This document shows positions 35,656-44,394 of a DNA stretch of 57,440 bases, piece by piece (position 1 is the first letter of the stretch; the number at the start of each line of letters is the position of its first letter). A program made the translations under genes and the position numbers. The notes below the pieces were generated by a model. It was not told the origin of the DNA. It made no database searches and worked only from the letters and a program-made list of their open reading frames with translations. Source of the DNA: an uncultured Desulfobulbaceae bacterium (GTDB taxonomy: Bacteria; Desulfobacterota; Desulfobulbia; Desulfobulbales; Desulfocapsaceae); assembly GCA_937132035.1 (NCBI GenBank), contig CAKZOA010000323.1, positions 1-57,440 of the forward strand. Direction: 5' to 3'.

Positions 35656-36395
35656 TTTTTGATTTTTGTGACCAGCATGTCATTGTCACAGGGGCAACAC
35701 GAGGCATAGGCAAGGCCATCAGCATGGCCTTTTTGCAGAAAGGCGCCAGGGTTATAGGCGTATATGGCGGCAACAATCAAGCAGCAGACGAATTGCGGGA
35801 AGAGGTACGCTCCCTGTCCGGTTCCCTTTCCCTCTTCCAATGCGATGTCTCCAAGGAATCAGAGGTACGTCAACTCTTCGGCGATATCGAGCGGAAATTC
35901 AACAGTCTCGACATCCTGGTGAACAATGCCGGTATACGCCGCGACAGTGTTCTCGCTCTTATGGACGCCGATGATTGGCAGCGTGTGCTTGATGTCAATC
36001 TTACCGGCTCTTTTCTCATGGCCAAAGAAGCCGTTCTTATGATGATGCAGAAAAAATACGGGAGGATAATCAATATAACCTCTCCCGTATCTCACCTCGG
36101 ATTCGCCGGCCAGGCCAACTACGCCGCCTCTAAAGCCGGACAGGTTGCCATGACCAAGAGCCTCGCTAAAGAAACCGCGCGCAAGAAGATTACCGTCAAC
36201 TGTGTTTCACCGGGATTCATCGCCACGGATTTTATCGACGATCTCACCAAGGAACAGCTTACTGCGTACAAAAAAATGGTGCCCATGCGGCGCTTCGGCA
36301 CAGTCGAAGAAGTGGCAGATACTGTTCTTTTTCTGTCTTCCAGAGCCGCATCCTACATAACCGGAGCGGTTATCGATGTTAACGGCGGCCTCTAG
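35652..36395 (+). CDS. FabG-like 3-oxoacyl-[ACP] reductase (SDR)
   Basis: 247 aa short-chain dehydrogenase. NADP site [10 protein letters not shown] (residue ~12-21), NNAGIRRDS (~87), catalytic Ser in ITSPVSHLG, Tyr and Lys in YAASKAG, and the FabG-like tail GFIATDF...[32 protein letters not shown]. Length and tail are those of FabG. Its start overlaps the second FAD gene (ATGA). It would reduce the ketoacyl-ACP made by the cluster's KAS. No dehydratase (FabZ) or enoyl reductase is present, leaving 3-hydroxyacyl as the last predicted step in the cluster. Confidence 0.9.
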
Positions 36396-36661
36396 AGAAA
36401 TAGCCACAGACCCCGCCGGCGCATCCCTGAAAATGTCCGAGATTTCGTCCACAAACAGGGAGGCGACTACCCTTGCCTGAAACGCTCAACCCAGGAAGCA
36501 AATACGTAGAGAGAAGACAGTACGTGCAGCATTATTTTCCAATATGGAAACAGTCGTGTTGAACTTTCAGGCAAAAAGATTACAATGGATGGGTATTGAA
36601 CCCGGTCTGGAAAAATACTAGATATATCAATATATATTAATACCTTACAGGAAAACACCAC
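36396..36661 (+). promoter_or_regulatory. Intergenic stretch with probable tolQ promoter
   Basis: TTGAAC (36596-36601), a 17-base spacer, and TAGATA (36619-36624) fit a sigma70 promoter about 38 bases before tolQ. The rest shows no convincing gene. Confidence 0.55.
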
Positions 36662-37366
36662 GTGCAACTCTCGATAACCGATATGATTCTGAACGCTGGT
36701 CTCATGGGCCAGCTGGTGATGCTCATTCTACTCATTTTTTCTCTGGTCTCCTGGTCGATTGTGATCATGAAGGCCAGACTGTTTCGTAAATCCTCCCGTC
36801 AATCGGGCGAATTTCTGGAACAGTTCTGGTCCTCCAACAACCTCTCCGAAGCCAACGGCCTCGTCGACGACTACCCCTACAGTCCTGAAGCCGCAGTTTT
36901 TTCAGCAGGTTTTAGTGAATTACAAAAGATCAACCGCATACGAACCCGAAAGGAACCCTCCAACGTCCGAGAAACTCTTGACATGCAGCTAGCCACCATG
37001 GAAAATCTGCAGCGTGCCATAGGTAAGGCCGAGACCCAGCAAATTACACGCCTAGGATCCTCCCTGCCCTTTCTTGCCACCACCGGCAATGCCGCCCCCT
37101 TCATCGGTTTGTTCGGCACCGTCTGGGGTATCATGTCCTCCTTTCATGATATCGGCGTACGTGGTTCCGCCTCCCTTGCGATTGTCGCACCTGGTATATC
37201 CGAGGCCCTGGTGGCCACCGCGGCTGGACTTGCGGTTGCCATTCCCGCCGTAGTTTTTTATAATCACTATTCCAACAAGCTCGAGGGCATTGATAGCAGC
37301 ATCCAGAATTTTTCCACCGACCTGCTCAACCTCGTGGAAAGAGACCTTCTCGGAAGACTGTCCTAG
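36662..37366 (+). CDS. tolQ: Tol-Pal system protein TolQ
   Basis: 234 aa inner-membrane protein of the MotA/TolQ/ExbB family, proton-channel part of the Tol machine that couples envelope constriction to cell division. TM1 at residues ~12-35; TM2 and TM3 in FLATTGNAAPFIGLFGTVWG and LVATAAGLAVAIPAVVFYNH carry the conserved GLFGTVWGIM and the Ala/Gly-rich channel. Start codon GTG 36662. Stop is 20 bases before tolR. Confidence 0.94.
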   Translation: MQLSITDMILNAGLMGQLVMLILLIFSLVSWSIVIMKARLFRKSSRQSGEFLEQFWSSNNLSEANGLVDDYPYSPEAAVFSAGFSELQKINRIRTRKEPSNVRETLDMQLATMENLQRAIGKAETQQITRLGSSLPFLATTGNAAPFIGLFGTVWGIMSSFHDIGVRGSASLAIVAPGISEALVATAAGLAVAIPAVVFYNHYSNKLEGIDSSIQNFSTDLLNLVERDLLGRLS

Positions 37367-37386
37367 ATGACGCAGGTACCCGACCC

Positions 37387-37818
37387 ATGGGAATCAATAT
37401 GAGAACCGCACGAGGCAACGGCCGTAAAAAGCTGGTATCAGATATAAATGTGACGCCGCTGGTTGATGTCATGCTGGTGCTGCTTATTATCTTCATGGTT
37501 ACTGCGCCGATGATGAACCAGGGGCTCGATGTCGATCTTCCAGAGACGACGACCAAGTCGTTGCGGCAGAAAGAGGATCCAATAATCATCACCATCGACA
37601 AAGAGGGCAGGATATCGCTTGAAAAAACAGAAGTGACCAGACCCCTGCTGAAACAGCAGCTCATGCAGAGGCCACAGGAAGCAAAGGACAATCCCATATA
37701 TCTGAAGGCAGACAAAAATGTCGCCTACGGACTGGTCGTAGCCGTAATGGCCGATATCAAAGATTCGGGCTTCGACAAGCTGGGAATGATTACCCAACCT
37801 CCCGACGAGCTTCAGTAG
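37387..37818 (+). CDS. tolR: Tol-Pal system protein TolR
   Basis: 143 aa. Single TM with the proton-relay Asp in INVTPLVDVMLVLLIIFMVT (residue ~23-42), then a periplasmic domain (QGLDVDLPETTT..IITIDKEGRISLE..YLKADKNVAYG) of ExbD/TolR type. ATG 37387; ATG 37399 is possible. Six bases before tolA. Confidence 0.93.
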   Translation: MGINMRTARGNGRKKLVSDINVTPLVDVMLVLLIIFMVTAPMMNQGLDVDLPETTTKSLRQKEDPIIITIDKEGRISLEKTEVTRPLLKQQLMQRPQEAKDNPIYLKADKNVAYGLVVAVMADIKDSGFDKLGMITQPPDELQ

Positions 37819-37824
37819 AGTATT

Positions 37825-38721
37825 GTGTATCAGGTATACAAAGTGACATTCATTGACAACAGCGAATGGAAGCTTCCCTTTAATTTTGCTTTGGGATTGC
37901 ATCTGGCATTGCTTCTCAGCGTCATTTACCTGCCGAAGATACTGGACGACACGCCGCTCTATCCTGAGATATACACGGTCGATCTCATTAATATCGAAGC
38001 ACCGGCACCACAGCCGGCACAGCCTGCGCCGGCACCGCCGAAACCTGTGGAGAAGCCAGAGCCTGTCGAAGAAAAAGTGGCTATTGAAGAAAAAAGCGCC
38101 GTCGCCGTAGAGAAACCTGCTGAGCCGGAAGCTGCTCCCGCCCAGCCTGTTTCCATTCAACCGCTCAAGCGCAAGAAAATAGTCAAGAGGACCGACACCG
38201 TCAGCGCTGAGCAGAAAAAGGAACTCGAACGCATCAATCGCCAGCGTCTCGCGCAGGCACGCAGAGCCGAACAGCTGGCTCAGGAGGCGGCCCGCCAGGC
38301 CGCCAGTGAAGCGGTCACCCAACTCAAGGAGATGATTCGGCAGACGAGCCCGGCCGATAACCGCCTCGACGACATACCACCTCCCCGCAGCCAATCACGC
38401 CAAGCTTCCTCGGGGTCCAGTAGAAACGTCATCGAGAATCAATATTTCGCTTCTGTTTTCAGCAAGGTCCAACCGCACTGGAAACTGCCGGAGCACAAGA
38501 TGCAGGAGAAGGACCTTGCTGCCACCATCGTCATTCGCGTCGCCCAGAACGGCACCATAACCGACCAATTTTTTGAAAACAAATCGGGAGACAGGCTTTT
38601 TGACCAGTTCGTTCTCAAAGCTCTCCAGGACGCCTCTCCCCTGCCGCCGATACCTCCAGTCCTCCAGGAAGATGGCACGATGGAGATAGGGCTCCACTTC
38701 AAACCGGGATCAATACAGTAA
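37825..38721 (+). CDS. tolA: TolA-like TonB-C-terminal envelope protein
   Basis: 298 aa from GTG 37825. One TM (ALGLHLALLLSVIYLP, ~22-38), a Pro/Ala/Glu-rich stretch (~53-110), a basic coiled-coil helix (KKELERINRQRLAQARRAEQ, ~130-175), then a TonB-type C-terminal domain (QPHWKLPEH..ATIVIRVAQNGTI..DRLFDQFVLKALQDASPLPP). The order tolQ-tolR-tolA-tolB and the architecture make TolA near certain; it links TolQR to TolB across the periplasm. Confidence 0.9.
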   Translation: MYQVYKVTFIDNSEWKLPFNFALGLHLALLLSVIYLPKILDDTPLYPEIYTVDLINIEAPAPQPAQPAPAPPKPVEKPEPVEEKVAIEEKSAVAVEKPAEPEAAPAQPVSIQPLKRKKIVKRTDTVSAEQKKELERINRQRLAQARRAEQLAQEAARQAASEAVTQLKEMIRQTSPADNRLDDIPPPRSQSRQASSGSSRNVIENQYFASVFSKVQPHWKLPEHKMQEKDLAATIVIRVAQNGTITDQFFENKSGDRLFDQFVLKALQDASPLPPIPPVLQEDGTMEIGLHFKPGSIQ

Positions 38722-38732
38722 AATTGACAACC

Positions 38733-40037
38733 ATGACAACTCTAGCCAAAACAGCCTTGCTGCCCCTGCTTCTCGCCGCCGTACTTTGCGCTCCGTTTTT
38801 CAACGCCCAGGCGCAAGAGAGAGTCTACCTTGAAATCGGCTCAACCGATGTACGAAAAATCCGTTTTGCCGTGCCTTGGTTTCTCAGCCGGCAGTCCCAG
38901 GGAGAAGCCGTCGAACTGGGCAAGGAAATCGCCGACATTCTTGCAAAGTCACTTAAATTTCATGGCATTATAGAAATCATACCCACCAGCGCCTATAACG
39001 GTTCACAAAATTCCGACTGGAAAAATCTCGGGGCCGACTTTACGGTTCAGGGCGTCTATGAAACCAGCGCCAACGCCATCACACTCGAAATGCGTCTGTT
39101 CAATGTGGCCACCGATACTATGATTTTAGGCAAATCCTATAGCGGCAAGCTATCCCATAAGAACGAAATGCTTTACCGCTTCTGCGACAGTGTTATTGAA
39201 GATCTTACGGGCTCCAAAGGCCTGGCCGATACTCAGATTTCCTTCGTCGCCCACGAACTCGATGCCAGGAAGAAGGAAGTATATACGTCCGACATTCTCG
39301 GAAGTGAACTGCGACAGGTGACACGCCACAAAAACCTGGTCGTTGCTCCCCGGTATGTACCGGGAGGAACATTTCTGACCTATACATCCTATCATACCGG
39401 CAATCAGAATCTCTACATCACCGATCTGCGTCAAAACAAGATTACCCGGGTCCTCTCGAGGCGAATGGGTATGAACCTGGCCTCCGAATGGATGCCGGAC
39501 GGCCAGAGCATGTTTATAACCTTGTCCTACAAGGGAAACCCTGATCTCTACCTGATGCATAAATCCGGTACTATCATAGAACAGATAACCGAAAATGCCG
39601 GCATTAACGTCTCGGCAACCGTCTCTCCCGACGGTAACCACATCGTTTTCGTCTCCGACCGCTTCGGCAGTCCGCAACTTTTTCTCATGGACTTGAAGAC
39701 AAAAAAAACCCAGCGCATCACCTTCACCGGAACGGAAAATGCCGAACCATCCTGGCACCCTCGGGAGAATCTCATCGTCTATTCAAGTCTCAGAAACGGT
39801 CTTTACCAGATTTGCCTCAAGAAACCGGAACAGGGCGAGCCGTCAATTCAACTGACCACTGATTTAAGTCATCACGAGTCTCCCTCCTGGTCTCCCGACG
39901 GCAATCAGATCATATATTCAAAACAGGACGGCAGTGAAAACAAAATCTATGCAATGATGCGGAATGGTCACTTTCAGCGAAGACTTTTCCCCTACTCCGG
40001 TAATCAGATCTATCCCCGCTGGGAAGTGAATTACTAA
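38733..40037 (+). CDS. tolB: Tol-Pal system beta-propeller protein TolB
   Basis: 434 aa periplasmic protein. ATG 38733 opens a signal peptide (MTTLAKTALLPLLLAAVLCA... FNAQAQ); TTG 38724 is an alternative. N-terminal domain (IGSTDVRKIRFAVPWFL), then six beta-propeller WD40-like PD40 blades: repeated motifs such as NLYITDLRQNKITR, SPDGNHIVFVSDRFGSPQLF, and SWSPDGNQIIYSKQDG. Normally binds Pal and outer-membrane proteins. No pal gene follows. Confidence 0.94.
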   Translation: MTTLAKTALLPLLLAAVLCAPFFNAQAQERVYLEIGSTDVRKIRFAVPWFLSRQSQGEAVELGKEIADILAKSLKFHGIIEIIPTSAYNGSQNSDWKNLGADFTVQGVYETSANAITLEMRLFNVATDTMILGKSYSGKLSHKNEMLYRFCDSVIEDLTGSKGLADTQISFVAHELDARKKEVYTSDILGSELRQVTRHKNLVVAPRYVPGGTFLTYTSYHTGNQNLYITDLRQNKITRVLSRRMGMNLASEWMPDGQSMFITLSYKGNPDLYLMHKSGTIIEQITENAGINVSATVSPDGNHIVFVSDRFGSPQLFLMDLKTKKTQRITFTGTENAEPSWHPRENLIVYSSLRNGLYQICLKKPEQGEPSIQLTTDLSHHESPSWSPDGNQIIYSKQDGSENKIYAMMRNGHFQRRLFPYSGNQIYPRWEVNY

Positions 40038-40056
40038 TACCTTGGAAACAAAAGCC

Positions 40057-41109
40057 ATGAAAAAGAAACATGTTACCCTCCTCGCCCTTTGTCTCATATT
40101 GCCACTGCTCACACAGTGTGCTTCCCAAACCGACGTCAACAAGCTTAACTACCAGCTGCGTGTCGTTAATAAAAAGCTTGAGGACATGAAACAGGGCACC
40201 GTCGACCAGATGCAGCAGCGCCAGGCCGCCTCTTCCAGTCAGCTAGACGGCCTGCGCCAGGAACTCCTGATTCTCAAGGGGAAAATCGATGAAATGGCCC
40301 ATTTCAACAGACAGTTGAAGGAACAGAGCAAAGAGCTTGGCATGACTTTTCAACAGTATTCTCAGACTGTTTCCAGGGAGTTGAAAACTGAGCAGGGAGC
40401 ACTGTTGACCAGGCTCCAGGAAACACAATCGAGGTTGGAGGAAACCGAGTCAAAGCTGGAACAGCAACGAAACATTCTTGAGAACATCCAAGAAGCTCGC
40501 ATACGTGACGCTAAGCTTAAAGCCGAGGCAGCGGCGCTGGAAGCTGAAAAAGCACGGTCCCGAGCGAACGCCTCGGCAAACGTACTTAAAAACAACTCCG
40601 ACAGCAGTGTTTTGACAATCAGTGCCGAGAGGCAGAAAAAAATTATCTCAGCCGATGCCGGCGGCAGCGTTGCCGCGACAACACCAGATACCGCAAATAA
40701 AAAACCCGTGGACACCGTCAAATCCGATACTGCCACAGGGGAACCGGATCTCATAGAGGCAGCCGATCAAGCCTTTGCCGCCGGCAAATTCAGCTCAGCC
40801 TATGAGCTTTATGAGAGATATGCACAGGAGAAACCCGCTTCGGACAAAGCTGTCAAAGCCCGGTTTATGATGGGAGAATCGCTGTTTTACCAGAAGGAAT
40901 ATGATCAGGCCATCCTGCAGTATCAAAAAATAATATCAAACCACTCCAGCCATCCTCGAGCCGCTACAGCACTGCTCAAGCAGGGCATGGCCTTTGAAGA
41001 GCTTTCCGATTTTGAGACAGCAAAGATAATATACAAGAAAATCGGTGCGACCTATCCTTCCTCTCCCGAGGCTGTCACCGCCAAGGAAAGAAGCGCCAAA
41101 CTTAATTAA
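40057..41109 (+). CDS. CpoB/YbgF-like TPR lipoprotein of the tol operon
   Basis: 350 aa from ATG 40057 (TTG 40042 in frame). Lipobox LLTQC at residues ~14-18, so it is a lipoprotein. Residues ~25-155 form a long Gln/Glu-rich coiled coil (QMQQRQAASSSQLDGLRQEL..TRLQETQSRLEETESKLEQQ), about twice the length in E. coli CpoB; the C-terminal third has tetratricopeptide repeats (AADQAFAAGKFSSAYELYER, MMGESLFYQKEYDQAILQYQ). CpoB modulates PBP1B and Tol activity in E. coli. It sits directly after tolB, where pal is expected. Confidence 0.85.
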   Translation: MKKKHVTLLALCLILPLLTQCASQTDVNKLNYQLRVVNKKLEDMKQGTVDQMQQRQAASSSQLDGLRQELLILKGKIDEMAHFNRQLKEQSKELGMTFQQYSQTVSRELKTEQGALLTRLQETQSRLEETESKLEQQRNILENIQEARIRDAKLKAEAAALEAEKARSRANASANVLKNNSDSSVLTISAERQKKIISADAGGSVAATTPDTANKKPVDTVKSDTATGEPDLIEAADQAFAAGKFSSAYELYERYAQEKPASDKAVKARFMMGESLFYQKEYDQAILQYQKIISNHSSHPRAATALLKQGMAFEELSDFETAKIIYKKIGATYPSSPEAVTAKERSAKLN

Positions 41110-41125
41110 ACTCTACGAGAACTCC

Positions 41126-41866
41126 TTGAAAATCCGTCTGGACGAGCTGGTGGTAGAGAGAGGCATGGCGACCACCCTCAAACGCGCCCGGGCCATGATC
41201 GGAGCCGGAGAGGTCTTTGTCAACGACACACTTGCTGACAAGGCGGGCAGCACTTTCTCCCGTGAGGCAACTCTCAAACTCAAAGATAAATGTAAGTATG
41301 TCTCCCGCGGCGGAATGAAACTGGAAAAAGCGTTGAATCATTTCCAGTGCTCTCCAGCCGGCTGGGTGTGCGCAGATATAGGTGCCAGCACCGGCGGCTT
41401 CACAGACTGCCTGCTGCAGCATGGCGCTGGCCGGGTTTACGCGATAGATGTGGGCTACGGTCAATTCTCATGGAAACTGCGCCAGGACAGCAGGGTCATC
41501 GTCCTTGAGAGGTTCAACGCCCGTCATCTCTCCCAACAGACGCTGCCGGAACCTCTAGATATGGCGGTGGTTGATGTCTCCTTCATTTCGCTAACCAAGA
41601 TCCTGCCTGCCGTTATCACTCTTTTTGCAGCTCCAAAAGATATTATCGCACTAATCAAACCCCAGTTCGAGTTGCCTCGGTCGACGGTGAGTGAAGGTAA
41701 CGGCGTTGTACGTGATGAAAAACAGCACGACAGGGCTATTGAATCCGTGCTTGCCTTTGCTCAAACACTCGGCCTGGGCGGGCAGGAAATTGTGGCCTCT
41801 CCTCTCCTCGGGCCCAAGGGCAACAAAGAATTTCTTGTACGTCTACGCAGCACCGACTGGCCTTAA
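41126..41866 (+). CDS. tlyA: TlyA-family rRNA 2'-O-methyltransferase / hemolysin-like protein
   Basis: 246 aa from TTG 41126 (KIRLDELVVERG, the family N-terminus); the frame is open upstream to 41045 inside the previous gene. N-terminal S4 RNA-binding domain (VERGMATTLKRARAMIGAGEVFV), then FtsJ-like methyltransferase: YVSRGGMKLEKAL, ADIGASTGGFTDCLL (SAM site, ~residue 90), VDVGYGQFSWKLR, and IALIKPQFEL with the catalytic Lys. In mycobacteria TlyA methylates 16S and 23S rRNA; the hemolysin name is historical. Confidence 0.9.
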   Translation: MKIRLDELVVERGMATTLKRARAMIGAGEVFVNDTLADKAGSTFSREATLKLKDKCKYVSRGGMKLEKALNHFQCSPAGWVCADIGASTGGFTDCLLQHGAGRVYAIDVGYGQFSWKLRQDSRVIVLERFNARHLSQQTLPEPLDMAVVDVSFISLTKILPAVITLFAAPKDIIALIKPQFELPRSTVSEGNGVVRDEKQHDRAIESVLAFAQTLGLGGQEIVASPLLGPKGNKEFLVRLRSTDWP

Positions 41867-42001
41867 TGCACTCTTCCCCGTTTCCGGCTAAGTGCTTGCT
41901 TGCGGCATCACCTGTGCAGCATGGATTCGGGCAAGCCGGAAAGCCTTGGGTTTCCCCGAGACTGCGTATTTCGATCCCCTGCCCCACTGTCCTGAATATT
42001 C

Positions 42002-43405
42002 CTATTTTTCAAGCCTTTCTATCAGTTCCAGGGATTCTCTGGCATCCTTGGCCAATTGGGGCAGAAGATCATCTGCGGCCATGGCTGTCTCCAGATTATG
42101 TTTGGCCAAGGGAAGCTTTCCCTGGAGGAGATGATACTTGCCCAGGTAGTATTTCGGCTCCCCCCTCTTGCCTTGAGCCGCACTGAGCCGGCCGAGCTCA
42201 AAATAACCCTGTGCGAAATCAGGCATTGCAAATATAACACCCTGGTAAAGTGTCTGGGCTTTTTCCAGCATACCACGCTGAAAGCTGACCTTGGCCAGAG
42301 AAAAAGCCGCATACATATCCGTTCTGTCACGGTCATAGGCTGCGGATAATGTGGAATAGGCTGCATCGGTTTTTCCACTTTCAAACTCGAGCAGACCCTT
42401 GTCGACCATCAGTTCATTGCGTGGACCAAAATGATCGATGACTTCCTGGAGAAGCTGATGACCGGTTTCATAATTGTTTTCGGCTCTCTCAAGCAGGGAA
42501 AGACCATATTTTGCCATGATGATATCAAATTCATTCGCCCTGCTGCTGGCAAGCACCGAAGAATAATAGCTGCGCAGGCTGAGGCTGTCCTTGGTTTCTG
42601 CCATAATGCGGTATTTGAAGCGGGTAAAGCTGAAGTTGTCGCCTCCTTCGAAGTTCTGCAGCTCTTCTCTGTCCGAGGCAACCAGTGTCTGTACATAATC
42701 AAGACGAGCCTCCGGGTTGGGGTGGGTCAAGAGGTACTGAGGAATCATACCGCTGCGATATCTGGCAATCTGCCGCATGGTTTTGAGCATATCCACCTGG
42801 CCCTGCGGATTCCGTTCCATCCTTTTCATCCATCCATAGGCGAGCAGATCCGCCTCTTCCTCGTCCAGTCTGCTAAAATGCAGACTGGCGCTACGTCCTG
42901 CCGCCATGGATCCGGCCAGCAGAGCTTCGGTGGCAGCCCCACCTCCGAGCGCCAGGGAGGCCAGCATCATACCCATGGTGGCAATCGAAATTTTCTTTTC
43001 CTTGCCGATTCTCGAGGATATATGACGCTTGGCGATGTGACCAATCTCATGGGCCAGGACAGAGATCAGTTCGTTTTCATCGTCGACTTTTTCGATGAGT
43101 CCGCTGTGGAAGAATATCAACCCAGACGGAGCGGCGAAGGCATTAAACTCTTTATTCTTTATGATGAAAAAATGATACTCGAAAAACTGGATACCGGCTA
43201 CGCCGATAACCTCCTCACCAAGGCTGGTGATATACTGGCTGATATCCGGGTCGTCTATGACTTCGAAGGCTGAACGTACTGTATAGAGCAATTTTTCTCC
43301 GACCTCGCGCTCTTCGCCGACGGTGAAGGCCATGCTTCGAAGAGGCAGCAGGGAAAGTGAAATACAGACGATGGGCAGTAAAATAGCGCAAACAGATTTT
43401 CTCAT
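42002..43405 (-). CDS. BepA/YggG-like M48 metalloprotease with TPR tail
   Basis: 467 aa. N-terminal signal segment MRKSVCAILLPIVCISLSLL, zinc site VLAHEIGHIAKRHIS (HExxH, ~residue 118), third ligand region LDEEEADLLAYGWM, then TPR repeats to the C-terminus (TLYQGVIFAMPDFAQGYFELGRL). Resembles the periplasmic chaperone-protease BepA that monitors LptD. Its ATG overlaps the oleD stop as ATGA, so it is translated with the ole genes; whether that reflects function is unknown. Confidence 0.88.
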   Translation of the reverse strand: MRKSVCAILLPIVCISLSLLPLRSMAFTVGEEREVGEKLLYTVRSAFEVIDDPDISQYITSLGEEVIGVAGIQFFEYHFFIIKNKEFNAFAAPSGLIFFHSGLIEKVDDENELISVLAHEIGHIAKRHISSRIGKEKKISIATMGMMLASLALGGGAATEALLAGSMAAGRSASLHFSRLDEEEADLLAYGWMKRMERNPQGQVDMLKTMRQIARYRSGMIPQYLLTHPNPEARLDYVQTLVASDREELQNFEGGDNFSFTRFKYRIMAETKDSLSLRSYYSSVLASSRANEFDIIMAKYGLSLLERAENNYETGHQLLQEVIDHFGPRNELMVDKGLLEFESGKTDAAYSTLSAAYDRDRTDMYAAFSLAKVSFQRGMLEKAQTLYQGVIFAMPDFAQGYFELGRLSAAQGKRGEPKYYLGKYHLLQGKLPLAKHNLETAMAADDLLPQLAKDARESLELIERLEK

Positions 43406-44394
43406 GGGTGTTTTATCCAGTGTATGAGCCGATCCATGCCTTCCTCTAAGGAAATGCGGGGTATATAGCCGAAATCATTTCGCGCCCTGTCATGGGAGAA
43501 GCTGTGGGACTTCGCCAGCTGCAATGCGAGAAAACGTGTCATAAATGGTTCTTTTCTCAGACAAAGCGCCCTATGACCCCACTCAAGCAACAGACCTGCT
43601 GTCATAGCCGCTGTCAGCGGAATCGTCTTGCTCACCGGCGGGATATCGGCTCTCTCAAACAGTTCGTTTATCCACTTCCACAGCTGGACGGGTCGCTCCT
43701 GGCCGATAAAATAGGCCTTGCCGCAAGCTTGATTCGAAGAAAGAAGGCTTTTGGCGGCAAGAACATGGGCATAGGCAGCATTGTCGATGTAGGTTACATC
43801 TACTATGTTAGCGCCATCTCCGACAATCTTCAAGCGTCCCTGTCGGCCGCGGTCCAGTAATCTCGGTATGAGGTGCGGATCTCCAGGTCCCCAGACGAGA
43901 TGGGGACGTATGGCGCAGCTTTTCAACACGCTCTGATCGACACCCAGGACCATCTGTTCAGCAATGGCTTTGCTTTCTGCATACCCGCAGAGATATTTAC
44001 CGGCGTAATCCAGATTCTCATCACCATCAATAATATTTTCCCCGGCAAAAACCACAGATGGAGTCGACGTTTGCACGAAAATGCCGATGTTGTTTTCCAA
44101 ACAGGCATCAATGACGTTTCGTGTTCCATCGATATTGGTTCTGGCGAATTGGTTCCAGTCTCCCCAGATTCCGGCGAGAGCAGCAACGTGAAAGACCGCA
44201 TCAACGTCTCTGAGGTGTCTTAACACAAAGTCACGGTTGGCAATATCACCTTGAAAACAGAGGACGCCCTGCTCTTCAAGATCCGGATATCTGCTCCTCC
44301 CCAGGACCCGACAGTCAACTCCCTCTGCCCGGAGCATACCGACTATGGCCCGACCGATAAATCCCCCTCCCCCTGTAATTGCCACACTGTTCAT
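43402..44394 (-). CDS. oleD: OleD-like NAD(P)-dependent 2-alkyl-3-ketoacid reductase
   Basis: 330 aa extended SDR. NAD site VAITGGGGFIGRAIVGML at residues 4-21, catalytic YAESKAIAEQM (Tyr, Lys, ~residue 136), and a Ser/Thr in TSTPSVVFAG. Similar to 3-beta-hydroxysteroid dehydrogenase-type proteins; in the ole pathway it reduces the 2-alkyl-3-ketoacid from OleA to the 2-alkyl-3-hydroxyacid. Overlaps oleC (ATGA at 44391-44394) and the M48 gene. Identity as OleD rests largely on the oleB-oleC neighbours. Confidence 0.88.
   Translation of the reverse strand: MNSVAITGGGGFIGRAIVGMLRAEGVDCRVLGRSRYPDLEEQGVLCFQGDIANRDFVLRHLRDVDAVFHVAALAGIWGDWNQFARTNIDGTRNVIDACLENNIGIFVQTSTPSVVFAGENIIDGDENLDYAGKYLCGYAESKAIAEQMVLGVDQSVLKSCAIRPHLVWGPGDPHLIPRLLDRGRQGRLKIVGDGANIVDVTYIDNAAYAHVLAAKSLLSSNQACGKAYFIGQERPVQLWKWINELFERADIPPVSKTIPLTAAMTAGLLLEWGHRALCLRKEPFMTRFLALQLAKSHSFSHDRARNDFGYIPRISLEEGMDRLIHWIKHP

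Noticed and set aside
37438-38394. 318-aa minus-strand frame opposite tolR/tolA
   Set aside because: Shadow frame created by the repetitive Pro/Ala/Glu-rich tolA sequence.
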